A stretch of 64,000 nt of DNA, taken from assembly GCF_042676245.1 (NCBI RefSeq), contig NZ_JBHTKA010000007.1, positions 1,178,001-1,242,000 of the forward strand, written 5' to 3'. Below are positions 28,901 to 37,900 of the stretch, in pieces. Origin of the DNA: Ohtaekwangia kribbensis (GTDB lineage Bacteria; Bacteroidota; Bacteroidia; Cytophagales; Cyclobacteriaceae). Positions within the stretch are counted from its first letter, which is position 1; every line of letters begins with the position of its first letter. Position numbers and translations under genes: made by a program. The notes beneath the pieces were generated by a model. The model made no database searches and was not told the origin of the DNA. It was given only the letters and a program-made list of their open reading frames with translations.

Positions 28901-29262
28901 GTAATTACCTGAATCAGGACAATGGCGGCTCGCTGGTAACGTACGGAATGAACATGTACGCGAAGCCTTATTGGACATTGGACAATCCGACCAATGAATA
29001 CGCCCGACTGGATTCACGTGGACCTGCCGGTATAACTTCACCCGGAAGACTTTACAACCGCTCCTTTGTTCGTCTTGAAAACATCACGCTGGGATATACG
29101 ATACCAACGCAGTTGTCTTCACGATGGGACATTGAGAAAGTAAAGGTATATGGTACCGTTCGCAACGTGGCTGTCTGGAATAAAAACTGGGAGTATGGCG
29201 ACCCTGAAACCGGAGGCCTGGCAACACGACTGTTTACAATTGGATTAAATGTAACTTTTTAA
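25972..29262 (+). CDS. SusC/RagA-family TonB-dependent outer-membrane transporter (PUL 2)
   Basis: This 1096-residue protein forms the oligosaccharide import channel of PUL 2. A signal sequence (LLMAIVITFALTPVAGA) is followed by the CarboxypepD_reg-like domain (PLPGVNIVIKGTTSGTTTD) and the SEVVVVGYGT segment. Then come the plug with QIDLLKDASAAAVYGAQAANG and a beta-barrel ending in RLFTIGLNVTF. No STN domain is present. The ATG at 25972 sits directly before the signal peptide. SusD follows after 11 bases. Compared with most SusC proteins the plug has VYGAQAANG in place of the usual VYGxRAANG, a small deviation. Confidence 0.93.
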   Translation: MGKQLLLFIRSELLMAIVITFALTPVAGATVNYGVQQEFIVSGKVTSKDDNTPLPGVNIVIKGTTSGTTTDANGNYSLSIANENAVLVFTFIGYEQQEVPVVNLQVINVALQPDIQQLSEVVVVGYGTMQKKDLTGAIIQIQPSRLENENPKTVQDILRGTPGLNVGYDPSAKGGGSLQVRGQRSVYTDGGHNDPLIVLNGMIFYGELSEINPDDIEQIDLLKDASAAAVYGAQAANGVIIITTKKGKEGKPVIVFNSNIGTTSRSAYREVFGPDQYMQYRQDWYKTSTYGVNATTGNYEAYQTAAYVNRPGYFDSPENLGALGVSLTDWRAYTTNEANESDASIYAKRLGLGFNSLSNYLAGRSFDWYDHTFRTGFNQDYNLSVSGASDRINYYMSMGYVKNEGAIVGDNYRAIRSNLSVEGKVNKWITIGANVNFQDRTDGGLQPGLGLNYWDANQVRNSPYATYADSTGQLVAHPMGDAAPHRGYNFDFDRQYMDLEKGYTVLNSILSAKVTLPFNITYRFNAAPRYQYFYDRYFESTEHPDWLAIDHGVNREQAKRFDWSLNNTITWDQTIAEKHHVNVTLVQEAEERRYWQDRIEARNIQPSDALGLHNTQNGGKAESNFSSTDTHQTANALMARLFYSYDDRYMVTTSVRRDGYSAFGSSNPYATFPSVAVGWSFVNEKFFQWAPMSTGKLRVSWGKNGNRSLADPYLSLANLGAGTGATQGYINASGSTVQVRYLTIDRLANPYLQWEKTKSWNVGLDYGFFADRISGSIEYYVSNTNDMIMTQRLPGFSGFSSIATNLGEVQNRGIELMINSVNVKNQNFEWRTTLGLSYYKNEIKHLYYQYESIIDAEGNVVGVKEMDDRTNNWFIGQPISAIWNYNVTGVWQKEEAAEAAKYGQRPGDPKVANNYTADDKVNADGTTTPVYNDSDKEFLGQTAPPLHWSLRNDFTLFRNLTVSINIYAYSGHKSIDGNYLNQDNGGSLVTYGMNMYAKPYWTLDNPTNEYARLDSRGPAGITSPGRLYNRSFVRLENITLGYTIPTQLSSRWDIEKVKVYGTVRNVAVWNKNWEYGDPETGGLATRLFTIGLNVTF

Positions 29263-29273
29263 AGTAACGAGCA

Positions 29274-31280
29274 ATGAAAAATACGTTTAAAGATATACGC
29301 GCTATAGTGGGGAAGCTTCTGATACTTGTACCGTTCGTAGTATTTCCCAGTTGTTCCGATGAATTTCTGGAACCCGACCCGCTGTCATTTTATGAACCGT
29401 CTACTACGCTGAGTACGGAGTCTGGCCTGCAGGCTGTGCTGGCGATGGCAGATCGACACCTGCGAAGTTACTGGACATTCTACAACAGCTCGAACAATAA
29501 TATATCGGTTCCGATAGCAACCGAGTATATGTTTTCGGAAATGGCTGTTGCCAGCAAGACGGATGATGGCGGTATGTTCTCGGATATAGCCAACGTGCTT
29601 ACGCCAACAGGAGGTGCAGAGAACGGAGATCGTAACCGCATCAGTTACTTCTGGGACGAGACGTACAATGGAATTAAATACGCGAACACGATCACCAGTT
29701 TTATTGAGAATGTGAAAGGTCTGGATGAAGCAACGAAGAACGCGTATCTTGGAAGAGCATACTTCCATCGTTCCTTCCGCTATCTCACACTTGTGTTTCA
29801 ATTCGGAGATGTTCCGTTGGTAACTAAAATTCTTCAGGTGCCTAAACAGAATTACCGCTCTACGAAGAAGGAAGCGATCCTGGAGATGATCACCAAGGAC
29901 ATGGAGTTTGCCGTGGAGTGGGTGCCCGATCAAAAAGACATGGGATATATAGGCATGATCAACAAAGGTGCTTGCCGCCAGTTGCTGATCAAATGTTACC
30001 TCGCTACCGGACAGTTTGAAAAAGCGAAGGAGCAGGCAGATATACTGATCAGTCAATCCGGATATCAACTCATGCAGACTACATTTGGTACCTTCAATGA
30101 TGGTGGCGAACCGCAGACCTGGCCGATTACGCGAAATGTAATTTGGGACTTGCATCGTCCTGAAAACAAATTGATCGGTGCCAACAAAGAAGTAATTCTG
30201 GGTATGCCTAATCGCGGCACTACATCGGAGTCGTTCATTCAATTTCTGACGATGCGAATCTTTGGACCGTTCTGGAATGATGGCAACGGTACAAAAACAC
30301 CAGATGGTAAAAATGCAGTAAACAACTATGCACGTAACAACACATCGAACTATAATTCACAGTATGATTACCTGCGAGCGGTAGGCCGTGGTATAGGTAC
30401 ATTTCGTCCTACATATTTTGCTACGCATGCTGTATGGAATGTAAATGGACAGAATGACGAAGGTGACTTGCGTCATAACAGCACCGTAGGTAACTGGGGC
30501 AAGATGACTTCGCTGAAGTATAATGATAAGACATCTGCGTGGTATGGTCAAAACCTGGTTCTTCGTCACCCGACTACAAACGCTCTGTTGTGTAGCGATA
30601 CAATCCGCGACTGGTTTGACTGGCCTCATTACAAACTATATCTCGAAGATGTACTTGCAGAAGCAAACCCGGGTGCCACGCAGTTCAACGGTGCTACCAA
30701 CGGTGGCAATGCTGACTGGTATTTTTACCGCCTGGCAGAAACATACCTGCTGCGTGCCGAAGCTAAATTCTATTTAGGCGATGCTGCTTCTGCTGCAGAA
30801 GATGTAAATGAAGTTCGTAAGCGAGCATTGTGTACACAGCTATACTCGACCGTTACGATTGGCGACATCATGAACGAGCGCGCACGCGAGCTATACCTGG
30901 AAGAGTGGCGTAACGTAGAATTGAGTCGTGTCTCATACTGCCTGGCACTGAGTGGCAAGTCAGACGAGTGGGGTAATTCTTACGATGTTAATACGTTCGA
31001 CAAGCAGTCAGGTACAGATGCAACCGGCGGCAGCTACTGGTATCAGCGCATCATGCACTATAGCATATATAACAAAGGCTCTGTAAGCGTGAGAACCGGT
31101 ACGTTCAACTATACCATGGACAAGCGTAACTTTTACTGGCCTATACCCAATGCTGCTATAACAGCGAACAACAAAGGCGTGCTGAGTCAAAACTATGGTT
31201 ATGCCGGTTATGATGCTGCTACACCGAAGTGGGAAACCTGGGAGGAAGCTGTTGCTGATGAAGATAAAGTGACCGATTAG
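29274..31280 (+). CDS. SusD/RagB-family glycan-binding lipoprotein (PUL 2)
   Basis: This 668-residue lipoprotein (lipobox FPSC then SDEFLEPDPL) is the partner of the SusC encoded 11 bases upstream. SusD features are the ESGLQAVLAMADRHLRSYW region near the N-terminus and the TPR-like helices around NAYLGRAYFHRSFRYLTLVFQFGDVPL. The C-terminus has LAETYLLRAEAKFYLGDAASA, then NERARELYLEEWRNVELSRV. A strong hairpin follows 20 bases after the stop codon and probably tunes expression of the enzyme genes that follow. Confidence 0.92.
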   Translation: MKNTFKDIRAIVGKLLILVPFVVFPSCSDEFLEPDPLSFYEPSTTLSTESGLQAVLAMADRHLRSYWTFYNSSNNNISVPIATEYMFSEMAVASKTDDGGMFSDIANVLTPTGGAENGDRNRISYFWDETYNGIKYANTITSFIENVKGLDEATKNAYLGRAYFHRSFRYLTLVFQFGDVPLVTKILQVPKQNYRSTKKEAILEMITKDMEFAVEWVPDQKDMGYIGMINKGACRQLLIKCYLATGQFEKAKEQADILISQSGYQLMQTTFGTFNDGGEPQTWPITRNVIWDLHRPENKLIGANKEVILGMPNRGTTSESFIQFLTMRIFGPFWNDGNGTKTPDGKNAVNNYARNNTSNYNSQYDYLRAVGRGIGTFRPTYFATHAVWNVNGQNDEGDLRHNSTVGNWGKMTSLKYNDKTSAWYGQNLVLRHPTTNALLCSDTIRDWFDWPHYKLYLEDVLAEANPGATQFNGATNGGNADWYFYRLAETYLLRAEAKFYLGDAASAAEDVNEVRKRALCTQLYSTVTIGDIMNERARELYLEEWRNVELSRVSYCLALSGKSDEWGNSYDVNTFDKQSGTDATGGSYWYQRIMHYSIYNKGSVSVRTGTFNYTMDKRNFYWPIPNAAITANNKGVLSQNYGYAGYDAATPKWETWEEAVADEDKVTD

Positions 31281-31300
31281 AAGCAGCATCGGAGTTTGTT

Positions 31301-31337
31301 AAGTGTGCCGTAAGCGTAAGTTGCTTACGGCATACTT
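31301..31337 (+). terminator. 15-bp hairpin after SusD of PUL 2
   Basis: AAGTGTGCCGTAAGC pairs with GCTTACGGCATACTT (15 bp, one G-T wobble, 7-base loop). A TTTTTT run follows only 16 bases later, so this is more likely a stability or partial-termination element between SusC/SusD and the enzyme genes than a full terminator. Confidence 0.6.
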
Positions 31338-31426
31338 GTATGAAAGACTATTCGTTTTTTAGAAGTATATTATCCCGGTATATTGGTTCAATAATTGTAT
31401 ATCGTTTGAACACCCTGCATGTACTT

Positions 31427-32416
31427 ATGAGCAAGATTATATTCATCTTCTTATCCATTACATTTTTTTCAGGCTTTGCGCAACAACCTTCTTCCGCTGA
31501 AAAAGACCGGTCAGCATACTTGTTTGTGTACTTTACCGGTAATGCAGTAGCGGATGAATCAATTCACTATGCGGTGAGCATCGATGGACTAAATTTCTTC
31601 GCCTTAAATAATAATAAACCTGTTGTGGATTCAAAAGCGATAAGCTCAACGGGCGGTGTTCGCGATCCTCATATTCTGCGAAGCAACGATGGAAAAACTT
31701 TCTATATGGTTGTTACCGATATGACTTCCTCGAAAGGCTGGAACTCCAATCGTGCCATGGTGCTCATGAGATCAGATGATTTGGTGTACTGGCAATCCAG
31801 CGTCATCAACATGCAAAAGAGATTTTCGAACCAGGATAGCTTGTTGCGTGTATGGGCGCCACAGACTATTTACGATCCGCAAGAGAATAAGTATATGGTA
31901 TACTGGTCGATGAAGCATGGCCGCAAAGGAGAAGATATTATATACTATGCTTACGCGAATGAAGCCTTTACGGATTTGGAAAGCGAACCGAAGCAATTGT
32001 TTTTTCCTGCAAATGGTAAGTCCTGTATTGATGGTGATATAGTTTTCAAAGACGGAGTATATCATTTATTCTATAAAACCGAAGGTCACGGTAACGGCAT
32101 CCGGAAAGCTACATCCACTTCGTTGACTTCCGGTAAATGGTCGGAGCAAGAGAACTACTTACAGCAAACCAAAGATGCCGTGGAGGGCGCATGCGTTTTC
32201 AAACTTCATAATTCTCCTGAGTATATATTGATGTACGATGTATATACCAAGGGTAGATATGAATTTACCCGAAGCAAAACACTCGATTCGTTCACGCTGG
32301 TGGAAAATGTTTCCATGGACTTTCATCCAAGACACGGAGCGGTGATCAGCATCACGCGCGATGAATTGAATCGGTTAATAAAGCAGTGGGGCAGGCCCGA
32401 GCGTTTTCGGGAGTAA
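31427..32416 (+). CDS. Single-domain GH43-like protein
   Basis: This 329-residue secreted protein is one five-bladed GH43-like propeller. The start at 31427 (MSKIIFIFLSITFFSGFAQQ) gives a proper signal peptide; the frame extends to 31340 without need. The expected triad is D80 (GGVRDPHIL), D202/D204 (SCIDGDIVFKDG) and E253 (DAVEGACVF). It is closely related to the N-terminal half of the 665-residue protein at 22840-24837, sharing phrases such as RVWAPQTIYDPQENKYMVYW and the end HPRHGAVISITRDEL. Role in PUL 2: probably removal of a terminal sugar such as arabinose. The specificity is unknown. Confidence 0.82.
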   Translation: MSKIIFIFLSITFFSGFAQQPSSAEKDRSAYLFVYFTGNAVADESIHYAVSIDGLNFFALNNNKPVVDSKAISSTGGVRDPHILRSNDGKTFYMVVTDMTSSKGWNSNRAMVLMRSDDLVYWQSSVINMQKRFSNQDSLLRVWAPQTIYDPQENKYMVYWSMKHGRKGEDIIYYAYANEAFTDLESEPKQLFFPANGKSCIDGDIVFKDGVYHLFYKTEGHGNGIRKATSTSLTSGKWSEQENYLQQTKDAVEGACVFKLHNSPEYILMYDVYTKGRYEFTRSKTLDSFTLVENVSMDFHPRHGAVISITRDELNRLIKQWGRPERFRE

Positions 32417-32554
32417 CTGATGCTTTAGTATTTCATAACGTAAGTCCCTCGCGATATAGCCTGCGAGTATAATTGTTAGACGTGGGATCATAAAAATTTC
32501 GTGTGTATCCTGCCCGAATTGGAATTTAGACATCACATTAACCTCTACTGTAAC

Positions 32555-33658
32555 GTGAATCAGAATCATTCGAAAAAGAAATTATATTTCATCGTAGTCG
32601 GTACGATGATGCTTATCGTCCTGACAACCTCAGGCTTGTTAGCAGAAATGTTTGCCGATATATTTTCTAAAAAAAGTATACTGTCTCAAATGCGTAAGGT
32701 GTGCGACTGGCAATTGGCAAACCCGGTTTCGTTCAACGCGAAGAATGACAACGATTGGGCACGCGCTGCTTTTTATACCGGTGTAATGGCAACCTATCGC
32801 ACAACACAGGATGCCAGGTATCTGGATGCTGCTACAGCCTGGTCGGAATCATTTGATTGGAAATTAGCCGAGCGCCTGCGACATGCCGATGATCACGCCA
32901 AAGGACAAACCTATCTCGAACTTTACGATCTGAAAAAGGATCCGCAGATGATTGCTGATATACAGCACACATTCGATTCGCTTATGGCAAATCCAAAGCC
33001 GGGCCGCGAAGACTGGTGGTGGTGTGATGCGCTGTTTATGGCGCCACCTGTACTTGCTAAATTAGCGGTTGCTACGGGAGACCAGCGCTATCTTGATTTT
33101 CTCAACACGATGTTCTGGGATGCGCATGAATTTCTGTATGATCCGCAGGAACATCTTTTCTATCGCGATCAATCGTACTTTAACAAGAAGACACCGCAGG
33201 GTAAAAAAACATTCTGGGCTCGGGGCAACGGTTGGGTTATGGCCGGAACCGTACGTGTATTGCAGGTGCTTCCCAAAGATAATCCGGCCTATGAAAAATA
33301 TATAGCCTTGCTTCGCGAGATGGCAGCCTCTGTAAAAGCTATACAGGGTAAAGATGGTCTGTGGCGCCCAAGCCTGCTGGATGAAAGCGAAGTGCCGCAC
33401 CCGGAAACCAGCGGTACAGCATTCTTCTGCTACGCATTTGCCTGGGGAATTAACCGGGGATTGTTAGATAAAACAGAATATTTACCGGTTGTCAAAAATG
33501 CATGGGAAGGACTAAATAAATACGTCACGAAAGAGGGTAAATTACAGTGGGTACAACCCATCGGAGCTTCACCCGATAAAGTTACCATTGACAATTACCA
33601 GGAATATGGTGCCGGTGCATTTTTACTGGCCGGAAGCGAAATTTATAAAATGGAATAG
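32555..33658 (+). CDS. GH105 family unsaturated uronyl hydrolase
   Basis: This roughly 367-residue protein has an (alpha/alpha)6 barrel of family GH105. These enzymes remove the 4,5-unsaturated galacturonyl or glucuronyl residue left at the end of oligosaccharides by polysaccharide lyases. The catalytic aspartate lies in DWWWCDALFMAPP (D158), and other family stretches are GNGWVMAGTVRVLQ and HPETSGTAFFCYAFAWG. The start is uncertain. A GTG at 32555 puts the basic NHSKKKLYF directly before the hydrophobic segment FIVVGTMMLIVLTTSGLL, which reads as a signal peptide or anchor. GTG 32501 adds an unlikely leader, and ATG 32606 would lose the basic part. It lies next to the DUF2264 gene. Confidence 0.88.
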   Translation: MNQNHSKKKLYFIVVGTMMLIVLTTSGLLAEMFADIFSKKSILSQMRKVCDWQLANPVSFNAKNDNDWARAAFYTGVMATYRTTQDARYLDAATAWSESFDWKLAERLRHADDHAKGQTYLELYDLKKDPQMIADIQHTFDSLMANPKPGREDWWWCDALFMAPPVLAKLAVATGDQRYLDFLNTMFWDAHEFLYDPQEHLFYRDQSYFNKKTPQGKKTFWARGNGWVMAGTVRVLQVLPKDNPAYEKYIALLREMAASVKAIQGKDGLWRPSLLDESEVPHPETSGTAFFCYAFAWGINRGLLDKTEYLPVVKNAWEGLNKYVTKEGKLQWVQPIGASPDKVTIDNYQEYGAGAFLLAGSEIYKME

Positions 33659-33704
33659 CACACGGTATATATACCTATATATCAATGTACGGGAACGATA
33701 AAAA

Positions 33705-34949
33705 ATGATCAGGAGAAATTTTTTAAAAGGCTTTTCGCTGCTGGGAGCCGGCAGCACGTTAGCACCGCTGTTGAGTATCAAACAACCGGAACTATATTTC
33801 AAAGAAGTCCGTACCGACCGTGAGTACTGGGTCAACATGGTAACGCGTGTCGCGGAGCCGGTCTTATCGGCACTGCAGCAGGATCGTATCAAAGAACTGA
33901 TGCCTGTAGAGTGTGTGGAGGGAGAGTTGTCTTCGCGAAAGGAAGTTACGTACCTCGAGGCATTGGGACGCACGCTGGCCGGACTGGCGCCCTGGCTTGA
34001 GCTCGGTGCTGATCAAACCAAAGAAGGTCAGCTTCGACAGAAGTTCATTGCGTTATCAGCGAAGGCTATTCAGCATGCTGTTACACCTGCAGCGAAGAGC
34101 TATATGAACTTTACGCAGTTGCGTCAGCCACTGGTTGATGCCGCGTTTCTCGCACATGCACTGTTGCGCGCACCGAAGCAACTCTGGGGCAATCTTGATG
34201 CGGCAACACAGCAACATCTTGTTACAGCACTTCGCTCAACCCGTGTTATAAAACCGTATTATTCCAACTGGCTTCTTTTCAGCGCGATGATTGAAGCTGC
34301 GCTGTTGAAATTTACCAACGACTATGATACCGTGCGTATAGACTATGCGTTGAAATCGCACGAGGAATGGTATAAAGGCGATGGTATATATGGCGATGGT
34401 CCGGATTTTCATTTCGACTATTACAACAGCTACGTTATCCAACCGATGCTGCTGGATATACTGAAGGTGTTGAATGAAGGAAAGGACGATGGCAAAGAAT
34501 TGTCAGCGAGGGTACTCAAGCGCGCGCAACGCTATGCTGAAATTCAGGAACGACTCATATCACCGGAAGGAACATTTCCTCCGGTCGGTCGCTCGCTGGC
34601 CTATCGGTGCGGTGCATTTCAATTGTTGAGTCAGGTGGCATTGCAAAAGCAATTGCCTGCGCATATCAAACCGGCACAGGTTCGCAGTGCACTTACTGCG
34701 GTGATCAAAAAGACACTGGAAGCTCCGGGAACGTTCGACACCAACGGCTGGTTAACGATTGGTTTGGCCGGACATCAGGCGGAGGTCGGTGAATCCTATA
34801 TTTCAACGGGAAGCTTGTATTTGTGTACCGTTTCTTTTCTTCCGTTGGGTTTACCAGCAGACGATGAATTCTGGAATTCTCCTGATGCCGATTGGACAAG
34901 TAAAAAAGCTTTTGCAGGAATGAAGTTCCCGATTGACAAGGCGATTTAA
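33705..34949 (+). CDS. DUF2264 protein with Tat-type signal
   Basis: This 414-residue protein belongs to the DUF2264 family, predicted (alpha/alpha)-toroid proteins often encoded next to GH105 and pectin or rhamnogalacturonan enzymes. Visible family features are LEALGRTLAGLAPWLEL near residue 88 and the YKGDGIYGDGPDFHFDYYNS block near residue 225. The N-terminus MIRRNFLKGFSLLGAGSTLA carries the twin-arginine pattern RRNFLK, so it is probably folded before export to the periplasm. It starts 46 bases after GH105 and is followed by the regulator gene. The reaction is not established from sequence; hydrolysis of uronic-acid-containing oligosaccharides is plausible from context. Confidence 0.82.
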   Translation: MIRRNFLKGFSLLGAGSTLAPLLSIKQPELYFKEVRTDREYWVNMVTRVAEPVLSALQQDRIKELMPVECVEGELSSRKEVTYLEALGRTLAGLAPWLELGADQTKEGQLRQKFIALSAKAIQHAVTPAAKSYMNFTQLRQPLVDAAFLAHALLRAPKQLWGNLDAATQQHLVTALRSTRVIKPYYSNWLLFSAMIEAALLKFTNDYDTVRIDYALKSHEEWYKGDGIYGDGPDFHFDYYNSYVIQPMLLDILKVLNEGKDDGKELSARVLKRAQRYAEIQERLISPEGTFPPVGRSLAYRCGAFQLLSQVALQKQLPAHIKPAQVRSALTAVIKKTLEAPGTFDTNGWLTIGLAGHQAEVGESYISTGSLYLCTVSFLPLGLPADDEFWNSPDADWTSKKAFAGMKFPIDKAI

Positions 34950-34961
34950 TATCTTCAAGGT

Positions 34962-37900
34962 ATGTACCGGACTGAATATAGCTTCCGTCTTTTATTTTCG
35001 ATAGCGCTGATGCTGGCGTGTGGATTTTCTCATGAGAGTTTCGCGCAGCCTATTCGTGACAAGATCATCAAGCGCTATAGTATAAAAGACGGATTGTCTC
35101 AGGCGGTAGTGAACAGTATATCGCAGGACGATAAGGGATGGATGTGGTTTGCCACAGACGATGGACTGAACCGCTTCGATGGCTATGCCTTCACGGTATT
35201 TAAGTTCGATAAGAGCGGACCCAACCAGTTTCACGACAACTTCGTGCAACGGATATTTAAAGATTCACAAGGAAGATTGTGGGTGTCATCCCGAAGAGGA
35301 CTATATCAATTCGATCTGTCTACACAAAAGTGGACCGTGTTTCTGAATCCAAACGGCAAAAACGATGTATCCTATATTTCCGAAAGCAATACCGGTAAAT
35401 TGTGGATCGGCTGGTATTTTGGTGGTATAGGTATATTCTATCCGTCTACGGGTAAATATGATACAACGCAAACTTTCAAGCTGAACAGTACAGCGACCAT
35501 CACTGTTTTCGAAGACAGCTATGGCTATATATGGTCGGGCGCACAGAATACGGGCCTCGATGTATTCCGCACGCGTGAAGGAAAAAATCATGAAAAGATT
35601 GAAGCATATTCTGCCAGCGACATCTTGCCTTCGCAGTATGTGAAATGTTTCCTGGAAGATCACCTCGGCAACATCTGGATCGGTACCACCAAAGGACTCG
35701 TACTTTTCATTCGGGCAGAGGGTAAATTTGTTGTGCTCGATACTATACTTCCTGCGCAGCGTGGTGTGTTTTCATTGCTGGAGGATAAAGATAAAACGCT
35801 CTGGATCGGAACACAGGGAAATGGTATCTATACCGTAAACCTGCAGGACTTCGATGGTCGCAAGGTAGATCGATTGTCATCGCGACACGTTACCGCCCTG
35901 GATGCATTTGATATATCTCAGCATACCATCCGGTCTATATATCAGGATCGTGACAACAACATCTGGATCGGTACCCACGGCGATGGTATCTATATGGTGA
36001 GCAGTGAAGAGAAGAACTTCATGAAGGTGGAGGTGAAACGCATTGTCGGTGCTGCCGAGAGCATGGTGCCCTTCTATGGATTGTGTAATGATGACGATGG
36101 TAATATATGGGCTGGTACAGACTCCAAAGGGATCTATAAATTTTCTGCTGAAGGTAAACTGCTGCGTCATTACGATGCAGATGGAAAGCCGGGGAGCATT
36201 GGCGATGATGTAGTCTATAGTGCACTTCGCGATTACCATGGTAATTTATGGTTTGGAACGTTGGCACATGGTATATATCGATACGATGAGAAAACCGATT
36301 TATTTGTACACTATCCGCGGTCAACGAATGATGCTCCGGTACCGCTGGGACATCGCGTATCGCTTCTCTTCGAAGATTCAAAACGAAATATATGGGTAGG
36401 AGCAACGCGCGGTGGCCTCAGTATGCTTGACAAAGCAGACAGGACCTTTAAAATAAATAAAGATGCCTCTATATTTTCGACCATCGATGTGCGTGCCATG
36501 GCAGAAGACAAGAACGGAAAATTATGGTTAGGGTGTTATGGCAACGGTCTGTTGTCCTATGATCCGGACACACGGCAGGTGGAGAATATTTTCTCGGGCA
36601 CGGAGTCTACCAACCTTTTGCAGAGCAACGTTGTACACGCGTTGGCCATTGACAAGGACAATACACTCTGGATCGGAACCGGTGGTGGACTCGGTGCTTA
36701 TAACCTGAATGATAAAACGTTTAAGCGCTATACCGATGAAGACGGTTTGATCAACAACACGGTCTTTGGTATACAGATTGACGAACAGCAAAATGTATGG
36801 TGCAGTACCATCAGCGGTATATCGCGATTTGATCATGCTACCAAAACTTTTTCCAATTATACTTCCAACGATGGTTTGCAGGTGGGACAATTTACTCCGG
36901 GCTCATCGTTGAATAATATACCGAAAGGATATATAGGCTTTGGCGGAACGTATGGTTTCAATTTGTTTTACCCGCAGAAAGTAACGAATAGCAAAATCGT
37001 ACCCGACATAAAACTTTCGGGGTTTCGACTGTTTAACAAGCCGGTAAAAATTGGTGGCGACACTGAAGATGATATTCTTGAAAAGGTAATTGATGAAACG
37101 GAGCATCTCACGTTGCGGCACGATCAGGCTTCGTTTACGTTCGAGTTCACAGCACTGGACTACAGCGGGCCAGAGAAATGCGAATATGCCTATAAGCTTG
37201 AAGGCGTTGATGCAGACTGGAACTATATCGGTAATCAGCGAACGGCATCGTATCGCTATTTGTCACCGGGTACGTACGAGTTTAAAGTGAAAGCTACGAA
37301 CCAGTCCAATACCTGGCCGGCAAAGTTTGCTCACGTTAAGGTAACTGTAGCCCCACCGTTGTGGCGTACGCCCCTGGCATACGTTACCTATGCACTTATA
37401 CTCGGACTGGCCGGCTGGAGTATATTTTCCATTCGCAAGCGGCAGCTCTATCTGAAGAAGCGCGTGAAGAGCGAGAAGAACAAACGCAGACGCGAGCGTC
37501 AGGTTGTGCACGACAAGCTCGCTTTTTTTACTGAAGTGTCGCACGAGTTCAAAACACCGCTAACGCTGATCATTGGGCCGTTGGAAGAAATGATGTCCAA
37601 AGAGAACAATGATACACCCAATAGCAAGAAGTTGCACATGGTGCATCGCAATGCGCACAAGCTGTTAACACTTATCAACAAGCTGCTTGATTACAGAAAG
37701 ATCGAGAGCGGCAAGATGATGCTCACCATCCGCCAGGTCGACATTGTACCGTTCATTGAAGATATATTCATAAATTTCAAGGAGTTGTCCAACCGGCCGA
37801 ATGTACACTTTGAATTCTATACGGAAGAGAAATCCATCTATACCTGGATCGATCCGGAAAAAATGGAAATGGTGCTGACCAACATCGTTTCAAATTCTTT

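Noticed and set aside
29385..30242. 285-codon minus-strand frame inside SusD of PUL 2 and a 271-codon one at 3169-3984
   Set aside because: Both lie wholly or almost wholly antisense to well-supported genes, are rich in Cys, His and Arg, and have no recognisable features. They mirror the codon use of the sense gene.
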